A DNA stretch of 64,000 nt from Rhizobium leguminosarum (GTDB lineage Bacteria > Pseudomonadota > Alphaproteobacteria > Rhizobiales > Rhizobiaceae). The notes under the pieces are model-generated. The model did not search any database, was not told the DNA's origin, and was given only the letters and a program-made list of their open reading frames with translations. The stretch covers positions 124,001 to 188,000 of the forward strand of contig NZ_MZMU01000011.1 of the NCBI RefSeq assembly GCF_004123835.1. The letters are read 5' to 3'. The translations under genes were made by a program, and so were the position numbers. Numbering within the stretch: the stretch's first letter is position 1; each line of letters opens with the position of its first letter. This document shows positions 18,566-26,307 of this stretch, piece after piece.

Positions 18566-18601
18566 CCCGTCCGCCTCGTCGGCCGGGTCGCCAAGCGGCC
18601 G

Positions 18602-19684
18602 CTATCGCCGCCGGAACTTGTTGGCGGCGTCGATCGCCGCCTTCTGCTGGGTGTCCTCGATGCCGAGATAGAAATCCTCGAGCGCCGGATCGGCGAGCCC
18701 GGCCCGGCGTGACAGCACGTACCACTTCGCCGCCTCGATCGGATTGGGCGCCGTGCCGATCGCGTTGATATAGAGATGGGCGAGCTTGTTCTGCGCGGCG
18801 ACATTGCCGCCATTGGCGGCAAGTTTCAGCCATTCGAAGCCCTTGACGTAATCCTTCGGCCCGCCGACGCCGTTGACGAGCCAGATGCCGAGATCGAGCT
18901 GGGCCGTATCGAAGCCGGCCCGCGCCGCGCGTACCATCCATTCGCGGGCGAGCTTCTTCTTTTCCTCCGGCAGGTCCTTCAGCGTCGCATAGATCTGCGC
19001 CACGGCATATTGCGAATCGGCAATGCCCTGCTCGGCCGATTTCTCGTAGAATGGCAGCGCGAGCCTCAGTCCCTTCTCTCCGGGATTGTCGGCGATGAGA
19101 AGCTGCGCCCAGTTGAATTCCGCCGAGGGATTGCCCGCCTCGGCCGCCTTGCGCATGTAGTCGTCGGCCTTGACCTTGTCACGCGGCACGCCCTCGCCTT
19201 CCATCAGGATCAGCGCATATTTGAACATCGCCGCCGCATCGCCGCCTTCGGCCGCCTTCCCGTACCAGAAGGCAGCGTTCTTCACGTCCTTCTTGACGCC
19301 GAGGCCCTGCGAGAGGATTTCGCCGATCAGCGTCTGCGCCGCCGGATCGCCGAGCTGGGCGCGCGGTAGCGCCTTGTCCATTGCCGTCAGGTAATAACCG
19401 CGCTGGAAGGCGCCGTATGCCTCGTCGATCGGCCCCTTGTAATCCTTCTCCGGCGGCAGGTCCGGCAGCTTCGCGCCCATGCGGTCGAATACGCCGACAC
19501 CGTCGGAGGGTTGCACGCCCGGGCTGGAAGGCCGGTCGGTGCGGAAGGTCGAAGCCGGGCCTGTGCCCGGCTGGCTGATGACGCTGTCCGGCGCCTGCGC
19601 CAAGGCAATATTCGGCCCGGCCGCAACGAGAGCGGCCATGCCGGCGAGGAGATATTTCAAATGACGGGCGGGCGGGATCGGCAT
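18602..19684 (-). CDS. Sel1/TPR-repeat secreted protein
   Basis: Protein of 360 residues from the ATG at 19684, chosen because it gives a signal peptide (LKYLLAGMAALVAAGPNIALAQ) and lies 10 nt after the upstream stop; the longer reading frame extends into the upstream gene. From about residue 105 to the end there are successive Sel1-type repeats of about 36 residues, with AAFWYGKAAEGGDAAAMFKY, AEFNWAQLLIADN and KGFEWLKLAANGGNVAAQNK. Sel1 repeats mediate protein contacts; secreted rhizobial members (ExoR is one) often act in envelope or exopolysaccharide regulation, but no such role is shown here. It is probably co-transcribed with the ThiE-like gene. Confidence 0.8.
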   Translation of the reverse strand: MPIPPARHLKYLLAGMAALVAAGPNIALAQAPDSVISQPGTGPASTFRTDRPSSPGVQPSDGVGVFDRMGAKLPDLPPEKDYKGPIDEAYGAFQRGYYLTAMDKALPRAQLGDPAAQTLIGEILSQGLGVKKDVKNAAFWYGKAAEGGDAAAMFKYALILMEGEGVPRDKVKADDYMRKAAEAGNPSAEFNWAQLLIADNPGEKGLRLALPFYEKSAEQGIADSQYAVAQIYATLKDLPEEKKKLAREWMVRAARAGFDTAQLDLGIWLVNGVGGPKDYVKGFEWLKLAANGGNVAAQNKLAHLYINAIGTAPNPIEAAKWYVLSRRAGLADPALEDFYLGIEDTQQKAAIDAANKFRRR

Positions 19685-19694
19685 GAGCGCGATT

Positions 19695-20348
19695 TCAATC
19701 CTCAAACCGTGGCGCTTTTTCGTCAAGCAACGCATTGATCTCGGCAACGACGGACGGCGCCCGGGCGGGCTCGCCGAAAACCGCCAGCCGCATCGCCACG
19801 AACTCCGCTCCGGTCTCGGCGACGGCGAGCGCCGAGGCTGGATCGGTGCCACCCATGACGACGCAGGGGATCTCGATCATCGAGGCCCACCATTCGCCGA
19901 GCGCCAGGTTCTTCGGATGCGCCTCCGGCTTGATGTCGCCGTCGAGCTTGCCGAAGAAGATATAGTCCGGCCTGACTTCGCCGATCTCCAGCGCATGATG
20001 CCGGTCGGCCGCGTTGCCGCCGCCGACGATCAATTTCGGCGCATGTTTGTCGATCGCTTCCGAAAGTGCCTCCGCATTGCCGGAAAGGTGCAGGCCGTCG
20101 GCCTTCGCCCGGCCTGCGACACGGCTATCGCCTGCAATCAGCGCGGCGGCGCCAGCGCCCTGGATCAACGGCACCAGCTTTTCGGCATGTTTCTGGAAGG
20201 TGCCGTCGTCGAGCCCGTATTGCGGCACGATCACCGAAGCGACATCGCCGCCCTTGAGCGCATCGGCGACGATCTTTGCCTGTTCATCGGCATCGGCGAT
20301 ATCGGCTACGATGAGCACAAGGCGGCAGCGGTTTTCCGGTTCGGTCAT
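19695..20348 (-). CDS. Thiamine phosphate synthase (ThiE)-like protein
   Basis: Protein of 217 residues from the ATG at 20348, preceded by GGAAAGA. It has the TIM-barrel pattern of ThiE/TenI: CRLVLIVADIADAD, VASVIVPQYGLDD, ADGLHLSGNAEALSEAI, PDYIFFGKLDGD, and a phosphate-loop-like IPCVVMGGTDP. True ThiE joins the pyrimidine and thiazole halves of thiamine. This copy lacks other thi genes beside it, and the active-site motifs are looser than in the standard enzyme, so it may be a paralogue with another role. Its end is 10 nt from the start of the Sel1-repeat gene. Confidence 0.65.
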   Translation of the reverse strand: MTEPENRCRLVLIVADIADADEQAKIVADALKGGDVASVIVPQYGLDDGTFQKHAEKLVPLIQGAGAAALIAGDSRVAGRAKADGLHLSGNAEALSEAIDKHAPKLIVGGGNAADRHHALEIGEVRPDYIFFGKLDGDIKPEAHPKNLALGEWWASMIEIPCVVMGGTDPASALAVAETGAEFVAMRLAVFGEPARAPSVVAEINALLDEKAPRFED

Positions 20349-20455
20349 GGGGTCTTTCCGTTTCCTGCGAATTCCCCTTCGAAATGAGGGATCCACACTC
20401 GTTTTGTGTGAGTAGTTCCGTTAGACGAGGCTGGCAAGAGGAGGACGTCGAAAGC

Positions 20456-21220
20456 ATGCCGCAGGATTTGTCATTCTACTACGCCGCCGTGCCCGCCGTT
20501 CTGCTGGTGGGCCTCGCAAAGGGCGGCATGGGCGACGCTTTGTCGCTGATCGGCTTGCCCTTCCTCGCCCTTGTCGTCTCGCCGGTCGAGGCGGCGGCCA
20601 TCCTGCTGCCGATCCTTGTTTTCATGGACATGATCTCGCTCGTCATCTGGCGCAAGCATGGCGACTGGGCGACGCTGAAGATCATGCTGCCGGGCGCCGT
20701 TTTCGGCATCGCGCTGGGCTGGGCGACCTCGGCGCTGGTTCCGGGCAACATGCTGCGCATCGTCATCGGCGCGGTGACCATCCTCTTCTGCCTGCGCTAT
20801 TTCTGGAGCAATTTCGGCCCGGGCGCCGGCAAGGTGATCCCCCCGCGCGGCCAGCGGCCGGTAGCCGCCAGCCTCTGGGGGACATTTTCCGGTTACGGCA
20901 GCTTCGTCGCCCATGCCGGCGGTGCGCCCTTCCAGATCTATGCCCTGCCGCTCAAATTGCAGCCACGCGAATATACCGGCACCAGCGTGCGCTTCTTCGC
21001 AATCCTCAACGCCATCAAGCTGATCCCCTATTTCGCGCTCGGCCAGCTCGGCACCCAGAACCTTGCGACCTCCGCAACGCTTCTGCCCTTCGCCCCGCTC
21101 GCCACCATTGCCGGCGCCTGGTGCGTGCGCCGCATGAGGCCACAGATCTTCTATCCTTTCATGTATGCCATGGCGCTGATCGCCGCCTTCCTGATCGTGC
21201 GCGAGGGCCTTGGTTGGTAG
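20456..21220 (+). CDS. TauE/SafE (TSUP) family membrane transporter
   Basis: Protein of 254 residues from the ATG at 20456, which has AGGAGGA about 10 nt upstream; a longer in-frame start lacks such a site. It contains about seven to eight hydrophobic helices, including YYAAVPAVLLVGLAKGGMGD and VEAAAILLPILVFMDMISLV. The first carries the glycine-rich motif usual for the family. TSUP proteins export sulfite, sulfoacetate or other small anions, or act in taurine metabolism; the substrate here is unknown. The gene is divergent from the ThiE-like gene and followed by a small ArsR-type regulator on the same strand. Confidence 0.83.
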   Translation: MPQDLSFYYAAVPAVLLVGLAKGGMGDALSLIGLPFLALVVSPVEAAAILLPILVFMDMISLVIWRKHGDWATLKIMLPGAVFGIALGWATSALVPGNMLRIVIGAVTILFCLRYFWSNFGPGAGKVIPPRGQRPVAASLWGTFSGYGSFVAHAGGAPFQIYALPLKLQPREYTGTSVRFFAILNAIKLIPYFALGQLGTQNLATSATLLPFAPLATIAGAWCVRRMRPQIFYPFMYAMALIAAFLIVREGLGW

Positions 21221-21298
21221 AATTCCACCAGAAACCACGGCACGCTGCAATGCACAATTTCCTTGCTGGCGCGGCCGGTTTGACGTAGCGTTGCCGCC

Positions 21299-21559
21299 AT
21301 GTCGAACACGGACCCCTTCTCTGCGATTGCCGATCCGAACCGGCGGTTTCTGCTGGAGGAATTGCGTCGCGCGCCACGGACGGTCAATGAGCTTGCCGAA
21401 GGCCTGCCGATCAGCCGTCCAGCTGTTTCACAGCACCTGAAGGCGCTTCTCGACAGCAATCTCGTCTCCGTGACCTCGGAAGGCACCAAACGCATCTATA
21501 CGGTCAACAACCGCGGCTTCGACAAGCTCAATTTGTGGCTGGATCAGTTCTGGGCCTGA
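21299..21559 (+). CDS. Small ArsR-family winged-helix regulator
   Basis: Protein of 86 residues: essentially one winged helix-turn-helix domain. It begins PFSAIADPNRRFLLEELR, has the recognition helix ISRPAVSQHLKALLDSNLV and a wing VTSEGTKRIYTVNN. It has no cysteines, so the metal-sensing sites of ArsR/SmtB are absent; many such regulators control an adjoining SRPBCC-domain gene, but none follows here. Shorter than the usual 100-120 residues yet complete. Possible target: the upstream transporter gene or itself. Confidence 0.82.
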   Translation: MSNTDPFSAIADPNRRFLLEELRRAPRTVNELAEGLPISRPAVSQHLKALLDSNLVSVTSEGTKRIYTVNNRGFDKLNLWLDQFWA

Positions 21560-21631
21560 CGCATATTCCCATAAGATCTGGGGTACGCTGCGAATCATAT
21601 GAACGCAATGTGAGACGTGACAGACCCAAAA

Positions 21632-21667
21632 GCGCCAGCCACGATGCCGGATGCATCGGACTGGCGC
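21632..21667 (-). terminator. Intrinsic terminator of the minus-strand DUF465 gene
   Basis: GCGCCAG at 21632-21638 pairs with CTGGCGC at 21661-21667, and the inner bases extend the stem (GATGC with GCATC). On the minus strand the stem is followed by TTTTGGG, so it should stop transcription of the small gene at 21765-21938. On the plus strand no T-run follows. Confidence 0.65.
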
Positions 21668-21764
21668 AATTCTGGTGTCAAATCACCGGTTCTTGCAAAT
21701 TTTTGGTGGAATGGATGGATTTACCTTGTTGCGCAAGATGATCGCCCGGCGACCCTTGGGAAGA

Positions 21765-21938
21765 TTAATGGACGGATGACTTAAGACGCTGAATCTCGTC
21801 CTTGATGCGCAGCTTGCGGCGCTTGCATTCGGCAAGTTCCGTATCGGAAATAGAGGGAGATGTTCTGAGCGCGTGCAACTCCTCCTCGAGAGCGACATGC
21901 TTTTTCTGGAGTGACTCAAGATGAGCTTGAACAGTCAT
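21765..21938 (-). CDS. YdcH-like small protein (DUF465)
   Basis: Protein of 57 residues that begins MTVQAHLESLQKKHVALEEE and ends DEIQRLKSSVH. It is a short, highly charged helical hairpin of the DUF465/YdcH family: a first helix with heptad spacing, a short turn, and a basic second helix with ECKRRKLRIKDEI. Function of the family is not established. GGAAGG lies about 9 nt before the ATG. A relative of the same family is encoded on the opposite strand 230 nt away, just ahead of purE. Confidence 0.85.
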   Translation of the reverse strand: MTVQAHLESLQKKHVALEEELHALRTSPSISDTELAECKRRKLRIKDEIQRLKSSVH

Positions 21939-22166
21939 ATGACCCTTCCTTCCTCTTACCCTCCCCGGCCAACATCGTCGGGGATCAAGGTGTCAACGGG
22001 CGGGACTGTGACACATTTTTGAAGGCTTGTCGAAGGCCAAAAGATGACGACTGGATGGCAATTTCATGATCAAGACTAACTAGCCGTTACCTGTATTTGA
22101 TGATAGGAGCTTGCGGAAATCATCGCCAGATCGGACAAGGTCCAAGGACGATAACGGGGAATGCAT

Positions 22167-22370
22167 ATGGCCGATCAGGAACAGGCGGAAATCAGGCTCA
22201 TAGTGGCGCGCCTGCGCCAGGAGCACGAAGATTTCGACGCCGCGATCAACGCCATGATCCAGACCGGATGCGACGCTCTGCGGATCCAGCGCATGAAAAA
22301 GAAGAAGCTCGTTATCAAGGACAGGCTCTCCAAGCTGGAAGATCAGATCATCCCTGACATCATCGCCTGA
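22167..22370 (+). CDS. YdcH-like small protein (DUF465) ahead of purE
   Basis: Protein of 67 residues from the ATG at 22167; GGGGA ends 6 nt before it, whereas the ATG at 22161 directly abuts that sequence and is less likely. It is a charged helical hairpin with AEIRLIVARLRQEHEDFDAA and RMKKKKLVIKDRLSKLEDQI, the DUF465/YdcH pattern. It ends 18 nt before purE and is very probably co-transcribed with purE-purK. This neighbourhood does not reveal a purine role by itself. It shares the KxxIKD motif of its divergent neighbour. Confidence 0.85.
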   Translation: MADQEQAEIRLIVARLRQEHEDFDAAINAMIQTGCDALRIQRMKKKKLVIKDRLSKLEDQIIPDIIA

Positions 22371-22388
22371 GAGGGAATAACAGCAACG

Positions 22389-22883
22389 ATGACAGACAGA
22401 CCACCCGTCGCCATCATCATGGGCAGCCAGTCCGACTGGGAGACCATGAAAAACGCCGCCGACACGCTGGAGGCGCTGGAAATTCCCTATGACGCGCGCA
22501 TCATTTCGGCGCACCGCACAGTCGATCGGCTGGTCAATTTCGCCAAGGGCGCACGCGCGGAGGGCTTCAAGGTCATCATCGCCGGCGCCGGCGGCGCCGC
22601 TCACCTGCCGGGCATGACCGCCGCGATGACACCGCTGCCGGTTTTCGGCGTGCCGGTTCAGTCGAAAGCCCTGTCCGGCCAGGACAGCCTCCTTTCCATC
22701 GTGCAGATGCCGGCCGGTATTCCTGTGGGCACGCTTGCCATCGGCAAGGCCGGCGCAGTCAACGCCGCCCTTCTCGCCGCCGCCGTGCTTGCCCTTTCCG
22801 ACGAAGAAATCGCCGACCGGCTCGACGAATGGCGCGAGCGCCAGAGTGCTGCCGTCGCCGAATACCCGATGGATAACCTATGA
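22389..22883 (+). CDS. purE: N5-carboxyaminoimidazole ribonucleotide mutase PurE
   Basis: Protein of 164 residues, the usual size for class I PurE. The substrate-phosphate motif [12 protein letters not shown] is at the N terminus. [10 protein letters not shown] (catalytic His), [15 protein letters not shown] and [20 protein letters not shown] follow. It converts N5-CAIR to CAIR in purine synthesis. The stop overlaps the purK start by 4 nt, so the two subunits are translationally coupled. Gene order purE-purK is the standard one. Confidence 0.96.
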   Translation: MTDRPPVAIIMGSQSDWETMKNAADTLEALEIPYDARIISAHRTVDRLVNFAKGARAEGFKVIIAGAGGAAHLPGMTAAMTPLPVFGVPVQSKALSGQDSLLSIVQMPAGIPVGTLAIGKAGAVNAALLAAAVLALSDEEIADRLDEWRERQSAAVAEYPMDNL

Positions 22884-23956
22884 CGGCAAGAACGATCGGC
22901 ATTATCGGCGGCGGCCAGCTCGGCCGCATGCTGGCCATTGCCGCCGCCAGGTTGAATTTTCGCACCGTCATCCTCGAGCCGCAGGCGGACTGCCCGGCCG
23001 CCCAGCTCGCCAACCGGCAGATTACCGCCGCCTACGACGATCCCTCGGCACTGGCCGAACTCGCCGATATCTGCGACGTCGTCACCTACGAATTCGAGAA
23101 CGTGCCCGTCGCAGCCGCCGAAACGCTGTCGGCGAGCGTGTCCGTCTATCCGCCGCCGAAGGCGCTGGAAGCAGCCCAGGACCGCCTCGTCGAAAAGCGT
23201 TTTCTCAATGACTGCGGCATATCGACCGCCCGCTTCCACGCGATCGACAGCCAGGCCGATCTCGAAACGGCACTGAAGGATTTCGGCGGCCAGGGCGTGC
23301 TGAAAACCCGCCGTCTCGGTTATGACGGCAAGGGCCAGAAGGTTTTCCGCTCGGCCGCAGACAGCCCGGATGGCGCCTATGCAGCACTTGGCGGCGTGCC
23401 GCTCATCCTCGAAAGCTTCGTCGCCTTCGAGCGCGAGGTCTCGATCATCGCCGCGCGCGCCACCGACGGGACGGTCGTCTGCTTCGATCCCGCCGAAAAT
23501 GTCCACCGCAACGGTATCCTCCACACCTCGACGGTTCCCGCCGCGATCTCTGCAGCGACTGCGGACGCTGCGCGCCAATCGGCCGAAAAGATCCTTGCCG
23601 CGTTGAACTATGTCGGCGTCATCGGCATCGAATTCTTCGTGCTTGCCGATGGCGGTCTGATTGCCAACGAGATGGCGCCGCGTGTCCACAACTCCGGTCA
23701 CTGGACGGAAGCCGCCTGCGTCGTCAGCCAGTTCGAGCAGCATATCCGCGCCGTCGCCGGCCTGCCGCTCGGCAATGCCGAGCGCCATTCCGACTGCGTC
23801 ATGCAGAACCTGATCGGCGACGATATCCTTGCCGTTCCCGACTGGCTGCGGCGCCCCGACACGCTGGTTCATCTCTACGGCAAGACCGAGTGGCGCCCCG
23901 GCCGCAAGATGGGTCATGTCACCACCGTGACGCCGAAATCCCCGGTTTTGGCCTGA
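22880..23956 (+). CDS. purK: 5-(carboxyamino)imidazole ribonucleotide synthase PurK
   Basis: Protein of 358 residues of the ATP-grasp type. The N terminus has [18 protein letters not shown]. The central ATP-binding part has [15 protein letters not shown] and [17 protein letters not shown]. The metal- and substrate-binding end is [20 protein letters not shown] followed by NSGHWT. It makes N5-CAIR from AIR, bicarbonate and ATP, feeding PurE encoded just upstream. Length and motifs are normal. Confidence 0.96.
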   Translation: MTARTIGIIGGGQLGRMLAIAAARLNFRTVILEPQADCPAAQLANRQITAAYDDPSALAELADICDVVTYEFENVPVAAAETLSASVSVYPPPKALEAAQDRLVEKRFLNDCGISTARFHAIDSQADLETALKDFGGQGVLKTRRLGYDGKGQKVFRSAADSPDGAYAALGGVPLILESFVAFEREVSIIAARATDGTVVCFDPAENVHRNGILHTSTVPAAISAATADAARQSAEKILAALNYVGVIGIEFFVLADGGLIANEMAPRVHNSGHWTEAACVVSQFEQHIRAVAGLPLGNAERHSDCVMQNLIGDDILAVPDWLRRPDTLVHLYGKTEWRPGRKMGHVTTVTPKSPVLA

Positions 23957-23996
23957 GAAAACACTCCTGCGCCTTGGGAAAAACACCTTCATGTGG

Positions 23997-24025
23997 TTGA
24001 CACGGAAAAGGTGACGGGGTATCTG
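23997..24025 (+). promoter_or_regulatory. Sigma-70-type promoter candidate upstream of rpmJ
   Basis: TTGACA at 23997-24002 is a perfect -35 hexamer, and TATCTG at 24020-24025 follows after exactly 17 nt, a partial match to the -10. Transcription would start near 24032. It lies between purK and rpmJ and is the best promoter candidate for rpmJ, although a terminator-like hairpin comes immediately after it. Confidence 0.5.
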
Positions 24026-24041
24026 CTCCCCCACCTAAACA

Positions 24042-24064
24042 GCGCGCCCGATGGCGCGCTTTTG
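24042..24064 (+). terminator. Intrinsic terminator after purK, in the rpmJ leader
   Basis: GCGCGCC (24042-24048), loop CGAT, GGCGCGC (24053-24059), then TTTTGATT. This is a normal terminator for the purE-purK operon, but it also sits about 10 nt downstream of the predicted rpmJ start point, so it could act as an attenuator. Confidence 0.75.
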
Positions 24065-24120
24065 ATTGTTAAAGATACGGGCGAATGTGAATTCCCCCAT
24101 AGAGATCGCGGATCAGAAAA

Positions 24121-24246
24121 ATGAAGATCAAGAATTCGCTCAAGTCGCTCAAGGCTCGTCACCGTGACAACCGTCTGGTTCGCCGCAAGGGCCGCATGTA
24201 CATCATCAACAAGCTGAACCCGCGCTTCAAGGCTCGTCAGGGCTGA
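24121..24246 (+). CDS. rpmJ: 50S ribosomal protein L36
   Basis: Protein of 41 residues: [20 protein letters not shown] at the N terminus, ending in [12 protein letters not shown]. Extremely basic, as expected for L36. It has none of the Cys/His zinc ligands of the classical form, so it is the zinc-free type usual in alphaproteobacteria. It stands alone, not in a ribosomal operon. The gene is too short for ordinary gene finders set to long cut-offs. The 60 nt before the ATG contain GGATCAGAAA, a plausible ribosome-binding site. Confidence 0.96.
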   Translation: MKIKNSLKSLKARHRDNRLVRRKGRMYIINKLNPRFKARQG

Positions 24247-24358
24247 TTTCGCGCGCCCGGATCGCCCTGCCGCGTGAGCTTGCGCCGGCAGATATATCCG
24301 GTGGGTCGCTGCGGTGATCACGTCAAATTTGTTTGATCTTCGGCGCTGGCGGGCTAAT

Positions 24359-24997
24359 ATGTCCGCCATGCGCTTTTTTGCTTTGACATCAGCGGCGTTG
24401 CCGCTCGCTCTCATTTTCCTCACCTCCTCCTTTCCGGCCGCCGCCGCCGCGGAAGAGCCGGCAGCCGCCGCGAAAAAGGACGTCATCGTCGAGCAGGCGG
24501 ATGTCAACAGTTCGCCGAAGCAGCACATCGACCAGCTCTTCAGCCAGCTGAAGCGTGAACGCGATCCCGAAAAAGCCAGCGGCATCGCCAATGAAATCCG
24601 CATGGAATGGAACGATTCCGGCAGTGCCACCATCAATCTGCTGATGCAGTGGGCCGACAAGGCGATCGAGGAAAAGCGCAATCCCGCTGCCCTCGATTTC
24701 CTCGATGAGGCGATCGCGCTGAAGCCCGATTATGCCGAAAGCTGGAACCGCCGCGCCACGCTGAATTTCGTCATGGGAAATTACCGCAAGTCGATGTCCG
24801 ACATCGAACGTGTGCTCGATCTCGAGCCGCGCCATTTCGGCGCGCTCTCCGGCATGGCGGCGATCCTCAGCAATTCCGGCAATGACCAGCTGACCTTGAA
24901 GGCGTGGGAGCGTTTTCTCGATATCTATCCCGCCGAACGCACCGCGCAGGAACAGGCCAACACGCTTGCGGAAAAACTTGCCGGCAACCGCACCTGA
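24359..24997 (+). CDS. Secreted tetratricopeptide-repeat protein
   Basis: Protein of 212 residues from the ATG at 24359 (another ATG three codons later is possible). A signal peptide (MRFFALTSAALPLALIFLTS) ends in an Ala-rich segment, with no lipobox. About residues 100-200 form TPR units: PAALDFLDEAIALKPDYAES, NFVMGNYRKSMSDIERVLDL and QLTLKAWERFLDIYPAERTA. Probably a periplasmic protein-interaction module. No partner can be named from the neighbours. Confidence 0.8.
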   Translation: MSAMRFFALTSAALPLALIFLTSSFPAAAAAEEPAAAAKKDVIVEQADVNSSPKQHIDQLFSQLKRERDPEKASGIANEIRMEWNDSGSATINLLMQWADKAIEEKRNPAALDFLDEAIALKPDYAESWNRRATLNFVMGNYRKSMSDIERVLDLEPRHFGALSGMAAILSNSGNDQLTLKAWERFLDIYPAERTAQEQANTLAEKLAGNRT

Positions 24998-25060
24998 TTC
25001 TCGGCCGGTGACCTTGACGTCGGATCGCGCTGCACAATTTTAGACTTTAGAGGGAACGAT

Positions 25061-26167
25061 GTGGCGGTTGTCCCCCAGCAGGTCATCCCGCAATTATCGC
25101 TCGTTGAGATCATGCTTGCAGAAGTTTCCGCTCTTCTCGCCCCGCTCGCCGCCGCCATCGGTTACTCCACTTATAAGGCGCGGCAATTCGAACACGCCTA
25201 TCCGAATATCGGCGAACTGACGGATGTCGGCGGCTACCGCATGAATGCCGTCCATATCGAGCGTCCCGAAAATGCGGATCTGCCGGCGCTCGTCTTCATT
25301 CATGGCGCCAGCGGCAATCTGCTCGACCAGGTCGTTGCCTTCCGCGCCGCACTTGAAGGCCGGGCGGAAATGCTGTTCGTCGATCGTCCCGGTCATGGCT
25401 ATTCCGACCGCGGCGGCCCCGAGAACGCCGTCCCCTCCGGCCAGGCCGATGCGATCGCCAGGCTGATGGAGAAGCGCGGCATCGGGAAGGCGATCATCGT
25501 CGGCCATTCCTTCGGCGGCGCGATCACCGCCGCCTTCGGCCTGCGCCATCCTGACAAGACCGCCGGCCTGGTATTCCTCGCGCCCGCCACTCATCCCTGG
25601 CCGGGCGGTATCGACTGGTACTATCATGTGGCGACCGTGCCGATCGTCGGCTGGCTCTTCAACCATGCGATCGTCGTCCCGCTCGGGCTGAGCCGGCTGG
25701 AGCGCGGCACGCTGAATGTCTTCCGCCCCAATCCGCGCCCGGCCGACTACATCGAAAAAACCGGTCCGTCGCTGGTGCTGCGCCCCAGCGCCTTCCACAA
25801 CAATGCTGCCGATTTCAAAAGACTGCTCGCCTATGTGAAGGAGCAGTCGCTGCTCTATTCGCAGATCACTGCGCCGACCGTCATCATAACGGGCGACCGC
25901 GACGAGATCGTCTGGGAACAACTGCATTCGCGCGGCCTTGCCCGCGATATATCAGGCTCCGAACTCATTACCGTCAGCGGCGTCGGCCACAAGCCGGATT
26001 ACCTCGCAACCGATGTCGCCATTGCCGCCATGGAGAAGATTGCCGGCAAGCCGCGCGACCTGCAGGCAATCGCCCGCAAGGCCGAAGAGAGACTTGCTGC
26101 CGCCTCACGCGATCGGACTGTCGGAACCGTCCCGTCGTTGGGGCCAGGCGCCCTGCACGGCGCGTGA
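25061..26167 (+). CDS. Alpha/beta hydrolase
   Basis: Protein of 368 residues. The GTG start at 25061 has AGAGGGA 5 nt upstream, so it is preferred over a later ATG (25112). The N terminus may be membrane-anchored (VSALLAPLAAAIGYSTYKAR). Fold motifs: oxyanion-hole region FIHGASGNLLDQV, nucleophile elbow VGHSFGGAITAA, acid VIITGDRDEIVW and His in VSGVGHKPDY. All three catalytic residues are visible, so it is an active hydrolase of unknown substrate. The C-terminal 40 residues are Ala/Arg-rich and extend past the usual fold. Confidence 0.85.
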   Translation: MAVVPQQVIPQLSLVEIMLAEVSALLAPLAAAIGYSTYKARQFEHAYPNIGELTDVGGYRMNAVHIERPENADLPALVFIHGASGNLLDQVVAFRAALEGRAEMLFVDRPGHGYSDRGGPENAVPSGQADAIARLMEKRGIGKAIIVGHSFGGAITAAFGLRHPDKTAGLVFLAPATHPWPGGIDWYYHVATVPIVGWLFNHAIVVPLGLSRLERGTLNVFRPNPRPADYIEKTGPSLVLRPSAFHNNAADFKRLLAYVKEQSLLYSQITAPTVIITGDRDEIVWEQLHSRGLARDISGSELITVSGVGHKPDYLATDVAIAAMEKIAGKPRDLQAIARKAEERLAAASRDRTVGTVPSLGPGALHGA

Positions 26168-26181
26168 CCTCTTTCGGCCCC

Positions 26182-26226
26182 AGAGCACGATGCCAAAATT
26201 ATCAGCGTTTTTCATCATCGTGCTGT
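26182..26226. repeat. Palindromic repeat, family B, copy 1
   Basis: AGCACGATG at 26184-26192 pairs with CATCGTGCT at 26216-26224; the loop holds CCAAAA and GTTTTT, which can pair in part. The same outer arms and a CCGAAAA/TTTTCGG inner stem recur at 58107-58157 and, in part, near 59567. It sits between the alpha/beta hydrolase and gamma-glutamyltransferase genes. Confidence 0.6.
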
Positions 26227-26307
26227 AGCTTAGAGCCAATCCTTGCATTGCCTCAGGCTCAGGCAGTCCCATATGTTTTTCCATCATTGTCCATAGGAGG
26301 GGAAATC

